Shown: piece by piece, positions 59,684 to 64,000 of the stretch
Position numbering within the stretch: position 1 is the first letter of the stretch
Layout of the letters: every line of letters starts with the position of its first letter
Source: Chitinophaga sp. S165
Lineage (GTDB): Bacteria > Bacteroidota > Bacteroidia > Chitinophagales > Chitinophagaceae
Direction of reading: 5' to 3'
DNA length: 64,000 bases
NCBI RefSeq assembly: GCF_003182155.1
Contig: NZ_QGTG01000002.1
Coordinates: 1,317,646-1,381,645, forward strand
The notes under the pieces: model-generated
Databases searched by the model: none
What the model was told of the DNA's origin: nothing
What the model saw: only the letters and a program-made list of their open reading frames with translations
Translations under genes and position numbers: made by a program

Positions 59684-60473
59684 TAAAGATCAGCTGCCCC
59701 GTTATGTAGATGGACGTTTAACTCACGTTGAAAAGCACCTTTTAGAACAGCACCTTGTAAATTGTGAACTCTGTAGCGACGCAGTAGAGATCCTCCAAAA
59801 ACCTAAGTTCAAGGCGCAATATCAGTCTATGGGAGTGAGAGTGCAGCAATATGTTCGTAATAGCAGCCATGTGGCGCCAGTTTATGAAGCAGAACGGTAT
59901 CAAAAAAATGTACAGATCAAAGAAAGCTTTTTGACGTATTTCTGGGGTACAGTAGCTGCTGCTCTTGTAATAGGCTTCTTTTATCAGATCCAACGAGAGG
60001 AAAAAAAAGAGGAAATGAAAAACCCCTGGCCTGAAACTGAAAGCGTTGCTACCGCTGTTGCCAGACCTGAACCTAACGGATCATTTGGTGCTACTACTTC
60101 TGCTTCGATTGCTACTTTCGCCAGTGCTACGACTACTCTTCCTCTCAAAGAGGAAGGAACCGAAATGAGCGGGAAGAGTAAAGTAGAACCGGAGTCAAAG
60201 GTAATTGCTGATGAAACATCAGATCCGGATAAGTTCCTTTATAAAACGGCGATGACATTTTATCACCAGGGAAATCTTGATGAAGCAATGCCCAGGTTTA
60301 CGCAGCTGACTACGGATACGGCCAGCAGTTATAGAGAATTAGCGCATTATCAGCTGGCAATGTGTTTCAAATTTAAAAAGCAGAAAGGGAAAGCAAGGCA
60401 AATGTTTAAGGAGTTGGTGAATATGAATGGTCGTATGAAAAGACGAGCGCAGTTGGCATTGAACAGGCTTTAA
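59622..60473 (+). CDS. Anti-sigma-like membrane protein with HC2-type zinc finger and TPR-like tail
   Basis: A 283-residue protein. A short cytoplasmic part carries HLVNCELC (His44, Cys48, Cys51), the HxxxCxxC zinc motif of anti-sigma factors. One membrane helix (103-122) follows, then a Ser/Thr/Ala-rich linker (about 130-200) and a C-terminal helical part (205-283) with FYHQGNLDEAMPRFTQLTTD and ELAHYQLAMCFKFKKQKGKA, which read as TPR units in the periplasm. ATG 59622 is the only start that keeps the zinc motif; it lies within the last 42-bp repeat of the preceding gene, so the two overlap by 62 bases. Function: membrane sensor that holds the partner sigma factor (inferred). Confidence 0.75.
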   Translation: MQNLDNKDKILKIFSRVHCFNKDQLPRYVDGRLTHVEKHLLEQHLVNCELCSDAVEILQKPKFKAQYQSMGVRVQQYVRNSSHVAPVYEAERYQKNVQIKESFLTYFWGTVAAALVIGFFYQIQREEKKEEMKNPWPETESVATAVARPEPNGSFGATTSASIATFASATTTLPLKEEGTEMSGKSKVEPESKVIADETSDPDKFLYKTAMTFYHQGNLDEAMPRFTQLTTDTASSYRELAHYQLAMCFKFKKQKGKARQMFKELVNMNGRMKRRAQLALNRL

Positions 60474-60500
60474 ATATTGCAAACAATATTGCGATAGAAA

Positions 60501-60564
60501 AGCACCTCAAACATCTGGAAAAAGGGCGGGCCTGCATATGCCATTTCTTGATGATTGAGGTGCT
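60501..60564. terminator. Weak hairpin after the anti-sigma gene
   Basis: AGCACCTCAA (60501-60510) pairs with TTGAGGTGCT (60555-60564), 10 bp, across a 44-nt loop. No T tract follows, so it is only a candidate end of transcript. Confidence 0.35.
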
Positions 60565-60614
60565 GTAAAAGGAACTATCGAAAGTTATGAACGTTTAGGG
60601 GAATTGAGGAGTTA

Positions 60615-61703
60615 CTAATCCGCAATACTAAAGTTTGTCTTCATTTGTAGCTGTCCGATTTTAAGAAGGAATGCTGCAAAACTGTCCATCGCTCCTTTGC
60701 CGGAAGTTGAAATAATCTCAAATAAGCCAGTGTCTGATGTAAATATATACTCGGAATAAGCACAGATAGAAAGCTTTCGGTTGTTGTTAAATCGCTTGTC
60801 CGGTCCCCCCTTTTTATTTACATATTGCCATGTATGGCCTACTACTTCAGCATCCCTGGGCAGGGAGTCTGATTCAATAAACCTGGCAGTATAATGCTCA
60901 ATGTTAATGTTCTTGTAGAATACGGCAGCAAAGGTATTTCCACGTTTGATCAACAGGCGTTCGGGCAAAAAGAACAGGTCCATATTCTTGAGCGAGATAC
61001 AGGGAATGGCTACATTGGTAATTAAATAAGGGATCGGCAATTTGTTCTTTGACACACCCCGTACACCAACTCTCTTTATCAACTTGCCAGCGCCTGCGTT
61101 TCGCTTAAGATCATTTGTGTGTTGGCTATTCAGATATTGCCAAACTCTTGAGGACTTCAAGAATGCTTCAAAGCAAGTGTTGAATTGCTGGTAAACTTGT
61201 TTGTACTTATCATCCATGTCATAATTGAGTTCCATCTCAAATCGTTTCCTATCCACCTTTTTCAACCAAAGAATAAGAGGTATGAAACAGGATATACTGA
61301 TTACAAGCTGATATCCCAGGTAGGGATTATCTGAAATTGATATAAGGATAAACAGGACAGCACATAAAGGCAAAATACCCAACAGCCCGACATAGGACAA
61401 TTTGCTGCTTTTATGATTCAATTCAGTAATGAATACTTTGGAATCGGTGTCTGTTAATTGATCAATATTGGCAGATGCAATATCGTTGACTAACCCAATA
61501 GATTGTGTTTGATGCGAAGGTGTAACGGTACCGGATAGTTTTTGCCTGTAGCTGATGCCATGGGCACTTAAATTAACATATGTCCCTTTCGGGCCGGTAT
61601 TAACGCGAGCTCCCTTTACTCCAACTGAATAACTGATACCGCTTTTTGAAAAGTTTATTTTGAATGGGGTGATACCGATGGATTTTTTATATGACCAACT
61701 CAT
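60615..61703 (-). CDS. DUF4236 membrane protein
   Basis: A 362-residue protein. The N-terminus MSWSYKKSIGITPFKINFSK, then SGISYSVGVKGARVNTGPKGTY (two blocks) is a clear DUF4236 domain (about 1-55), a short beta unit found in many bacterial proteins of unknown role. Two adjacent membrane helices follow (about 113-133 and 138-158), and then a soluble C-terminal part (about 165-362) with unknown fold. It is the last gene of a minus-strand series with the nuclease-like and DUF4407 genes, so it probably works with them. Confidence 0.8.
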   Translation of the reverse strand: MSWSYKKSIGITPFKINFSKSGISYSVGVKGARVNTGPKGTYVNLSAHGISYRQKLSGTVTPSHQTQSIGLVNDIASANIDQLTDTDSKVFITELNHKSSKLSYVGLLGILPLCAVLFILISISDNPYLGYQLVISISCFIPLILWLKKVDRKRFEMELNYDMDDKYKQVYQQFNTCFEAFLKSSRVWQYLNSQHTNDLKRNAGAGKLIKRVGVRGVSKNKLPIPYLITNVAIPCISLKNMDLFFLPERLLIKRGNTFAAVFYKNINIEHYTARFIESDSLPRDAEVVGHTWQYVNKKGGPDKRFNNNRKLSICAYSEYIFTSDTGLFEIISTSGKGAMDSFAAFLLKIGQLQMKTNFSIAD

Positions 61704-61762
61704 ATTGAACGATTTTGATGGGACTAGGGATCGAATATTCTATTTTCGTCCGAATGTTATGA

Positions 61763-62848
61763 TTAGTTCGCTTGAACTTTTTCTGAATCATACCAATCGA
61801 CAGTCTTATGAAGTATCTCCTCAAATTTGAAGAGGTCATCAATAATTAAAATCTCTGTTCTTGTTTCTTTTTTTTGCTCATCAAAAGTGCCAATATATTT
61901 TCTTGAACTGTTAAAATATAATCTACATATTGTCTTTCGATTATTGTCATCCAGCAGGATGGCGAAATAGGATTGTGCATCCCGATATGTTATTCTGGCG
62001 GGTTTTATCTTTTGGCGAAGAATTGTTTTTACAATCATATAGCCTTCCTTTTCCTCTTCGGTAGTTTCAATAATTGAAGCCTTTTCTTCGATACTTGTTG
62101 TTAACTCCTTTTCCATATCAGATTCTTTGACATCATTTTCCTGTTTTAATGCAGATTTAAGCCTTTCGGTTATCAGGTCATTGATGTATTGTTGTATTGA
62201 CTTCTTAGTAAGAGCATTGAACTGCTCAGTAACTTTAGAAGTTAACATCCCCCTATATATTTGTTTGGCAAAGAGCTTAACCAAGCCGTCGGAAGGGTTC
62301 TGAAACTCGACATTTATCAGTGTTTTGAGCTCATTCATGTATTTTAGCTCGCTCGCGGTGGTTTGAATGTTTTCAATGTCGAAATACGATTTATGGAATT
62401 TCTTTAATTCTTCGATCTGGGTATCTTTTATATCCGTAACATTAAATTCAAAGAATGGCTTTTCGTCCATCTTATTCTGCTCAATAAGATCTGTATAAAA
62501 GCGGTAAATTATTCCATTGGACAACAGACCGAATTTAGCCGTTGTGGTATGAAAATACCGGAACAGCTGGGAGTTGTGTGGATCCAGGTTCTCGCCCCAA
62601 TGCTTACATTCTATTAGTATGGAAGGCTTACCTTCTTTCAGAATAGCATAATCGACCTTTTCTCCCTTCTTGATCCCGATATCTGCTATGAATTCCGGCA
62701 TTACTTCAAATGGATCAAATACATCGTAACCCAGTACTTTAATAAAGGGCATAATAAAAGCATTCTTGGTTGCTTCTTCAGTATGGATCTGGTTTTTAAG
62801 CTTTTCGACTTTGTCGCCGAAGAGCTTGATCTCGTCTTTAAAATCCAT
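61763..62848 (-). CDS. Restriction-endonuclease-like protein (type I N-terminal type)
   Basis: A 361-residue soluble protein. The first 100 residues match the restriction endonuclease N-terminal pattern: EEATKNAFIMPFIKVLGYDVFD (in two blocks), EVMPEFIADIGIKKGEKVDY (Asp66), then SILIECKHWG (Glu80, Lys82), the D..ExK motif. The rest (about 120-260) is helical and charged, ending in a beta-rich domain (about 270-355) with YFAILLDDNNRKTICRLYFN. No helicase or methylase domain is present. Short proteins of this type are found with unknown partners in defence loci. Nuclease activity is inferred. It sits between the DUF4236 and DUF4407 genes on the same strand. Confidence 0.75.
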   Translation of the reverse strand: MDFKDEIKLFGDKVEKLKNQIHTEEATKNAFIMPFIKVLGYDVFDPFEVMPEFIADIGIKKGEKVDYAILKEGKPSILIECKHWGENLDPHNSQLFRYFHTTTAKFGLLSNGIIYRFYTDLIEQNKMDEKPFFEFNVTDIKDTQIEELKKFHKSYFDIENIQTTASELKYMNELKTLINVEFQNPSDGLVKLFAKQIYRGMLTSKVTEQFNALTKKSIQQYINDLITERLKSALKQENDVKESDMEKELTTSIEEKASIIETTEEEKEGYMIVKTILRQKIKPARITYRDAQSYFAILLDDNNRKTICRLYFNSSRKYIGTFDEQKKETRTEILIIDDLFKFEEILHKTVDWYDSEKVQAN

Positions 62849-62886
62849 GGGAGTTTTTTATGTATTAATGTTGTGAGAAATCTTTA

Positions 62887-63879
62887 TCACTCAAATCCTT
62901 TTCCGAGAGCCTCGAGTCGGCGCATCTGTAAGTTCATGTGGTGCATTACTACCTTTTCGTAATCATTGGACTTGTCGCCCATTTTACTGAATAGTACCAG
63001 CATTTCTATAAAAAGGAAGAACAAGATCCACAGTAACCAGAAGGCCAATGCAACGTGAGATGCTAATAACATCCGCGTCATGATCGTTAATTCATCCAGA
63101 AATCCTGTATTCGCTTTCATTTCTTTTTCAAGAGCGGGCTTCATGTGGAGCAGTTCATTTTCTTTTTGGGCTCTTTGCTGCCGCATTACGTTAATAGTAG
63201 AGTCAAGCGGTGTCAGCAAGGCTATTTTGGGGTTGGGTACCAATACAGTTGTAGTAGTAGTTTCATTCGCCGTTTTAAAAATAGTCGTATCCCTGCCCGA
63301 AGACGTTGTTGTTTGTACGGGAACCCGTTTTATTGCTATTTGGCTTGTAGTTCCAATTGTTGTGGGGTGTTTACTGATATCTTCCACATAATACTCTTTC
63401 TCCAGTTCCTTTTTCTTAATCGTCGTATCCAATGCGGCAATTTGCCTTCTTAATTCTTCAGTTTTCGAGGGTAAGATCTTGTCTACTTTTTCCGAGACGT
63501 AGGATATCTTCTCGATCTTAATATCTTTTTCGAACAATATCTGATCGATGATCACGGCACCCAGAATTGACATCATGAAAGCCAGGCATGCCCTGAATAT
63601 TAGTAACAGTCGGTTTGGATTTATAGATAAGATAATCTGCTTCTCAACCTGTACAATGATGATTGTAGAAAGAAGTCCTGCCAGCATGCAGCCTGGTAGG
63701 CCGAGCGACAGATAACGAAGCGCAAAGGTAAAGCCAATAAAGAACCACAGTATACAAACGATCAGCATTGCTGCGGTATATTTTTTCACAGACTTAAACG
63801 CAGCTTCGCTGCAGTTCCGCAAGATGTTGTAGTTATATCCGGTCAGGAAGCAACCGAAACGGACCCATAGATGTTTCAT
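62887..63879 (-). CDS. DUF4407 membrane protein
   Basis: A 330-residue protein of the DUF4407 family. Three membrane helices lie in the first 115 residues, with FGCFLTGYNYNILRNC near the start and GLPGCMLAGLLSTIIIVQVE and RACLAFMMSILGAVIIDQIL as the conserved helices. A long coiled-coil and charged loop (about 118-255) is followed by a last helix (about 270-292). No enzyme motif. DUF4407 genes occur with restriction-like and other accessory genes, so a role as membrane component of a cassette is plausible but unproved. The upstream gene ends 11 bases before it. Confidence 0.85.
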   Translation of the reverse strand: MKHLWVRFGCFLTGYNYNILRNCSEAAFKSVKKYTAAMLIVCILWFFIGFTFALRYLSLGLPGCMLAGLLSTIIIVQVEKQIILSINPNRLLLIFRACLAFMMSILGAVIIDQILFEKDIKIEKISYVSEKVDKILPSKTEELRRQIAALDTTIKKKELEKEYYVEDISKHPTTIGTTSQIAIKRVPVQTTTSSGRDTTIFKTANETTTTTVLVPNPKIALLTPLDSTINVMRQQRAQKENELLHMKPALEKEMKANTGFLDELTIMTRMLLASHVALAFWLLWILFFLFIEMLVLFSKMGDKSNDYEKVVMHHMNLQMRRLEALGKGFE

Positions 63880-63890
63880 GACACTGGAGT

Positions 63891-64000
63891 TTAGAAGTTC
63901 TTGTTCAGAATGATGTGACTGGAAATTGCTGCAAGACCATTCCTGAATCCTCGGGAATAGCTGATTACGATACCATGCCCGACACCCTCGTTAAGCTTTG
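63891..64000 (-). CDS. C-terminal end of an unknown protein (cut by window edge)
   Basis: On the minus strand a reading frame enters from the window edge and stops at TAA 63893-63891. The visible 36 residues begin KLNEGVGHGIVISYSRGFRN and end with GLAAISSHIILNKNF. I do not recognise it. It ends 11 bases before the DUF4407 start, so it is the upstream member of that operon. The segment GHGIVISYSRG is compatible with a catalytic or structural turn, but too short to assign. Confidence 0.6.
   Translation of the reverse strand, partial: KLNEGVGHGIVISYSRGFRNGLAAISSHIILNKNF

Overview
The window looks like the chromosome of a Bacteroidota member, most likely Chitinophagaceae (Chitinophaga-like). Evidence: several promoters carry the Bacteroidota -10 element TAnnTTTG; there are large TonB-dependent receptors with N-terminal carboxypeptidase-regulatory-like domains, a DUF6048/DUF6452 pair, many small lipoproteins, and housekeeping proteins typical of the phylum. 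The genus is an inference from overall protein character, not from a search.

Layout. 0-2.5 kb: an oligopeptide (OPT) transporter cut by the left edge and a POT peptide transporter, separated by a 107-bp hairpin element. 2.6-10.2 kb: purD, then the rod-shape and elongation operon mreB-mreC-mreD-PBP2-rodA. 10.2-15 kb: a metallo-beta-lactamase hydrolase, a membrane protein ending in a nuclease-like domain, and an ECF sigma factor with a repeat-bearing membrane partner and a Spy-like periplasmic protein. 15-18.2 kb: transketolase C-terminal subunit, galE, rfbA. 18.3-33.6 kb: phosphate region (below), with ppsA and an Lrp/AsnC regulator embedded. 33.6-50.7 kb: lipoproteins, an M13 peptidase, rarA, a PBP1C/alpha-2-macroglobulin pair, a ModF-like ABC protein, elaA, DUF6048/DUF6452. 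50.8-56.7 kb: uvrA, fabF, a fatty-acid desaturase. 56.9 kb: tRNA-Ser(GCT). 57-64 kb: an AT-rich accessory segment with a toxin-antitoxin-like pair, a divergent sigma/anti-sigma pair, and an operon with DUF4236, nuclease-like and DUF4407 proteins plus a gene cut by the right edge.

The main finding is a set of six promoters between 20.0 and 33.6 kb that share one architecture: three or more [T/G/A]TAA[C/T] units at 11-bp period, then exactly 10 bp, then a TAnnTTTG-like -10. This is the geometry of the enterobacterial Pho box (11-bp units ending 10 bp before the -10), with a different sequence resembling the TTAACA units of Bacillus PhoP. The promoters precede a metallophosphoesterase that resembles the phospholipase C PlcP of phosphate-starvation lipid remodelling, an unknown 136-aa protein, a TonB receptor plus beta-helix lipoprotein pair, an Oar-like TonB receptor (two tandem promoters), and a gene-less site where the promoter is followed about 50 nt later by a strong terminator, suggesting a small RNA. 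The Pit/DUF47 phosphate uptake operon is divergent from the first of these and has an ordinary promoter. I infer a phosphate-starvation regulon in which low-affinity uptake, lipid phosphate recovery and outer-membrane uptake are grouped. The regulator itself is not in the window.

A second theme is envelope building: rod complex, PBP1C/A2M, UDP-galactose and dTDP-glucose sugar supply, fatty-acid elongation and desaturation. The 57-64 kb segment next to tRNA-Ser has the look of acquired DNA and may hold a defence or stress cassette; this is inference from domains and context.
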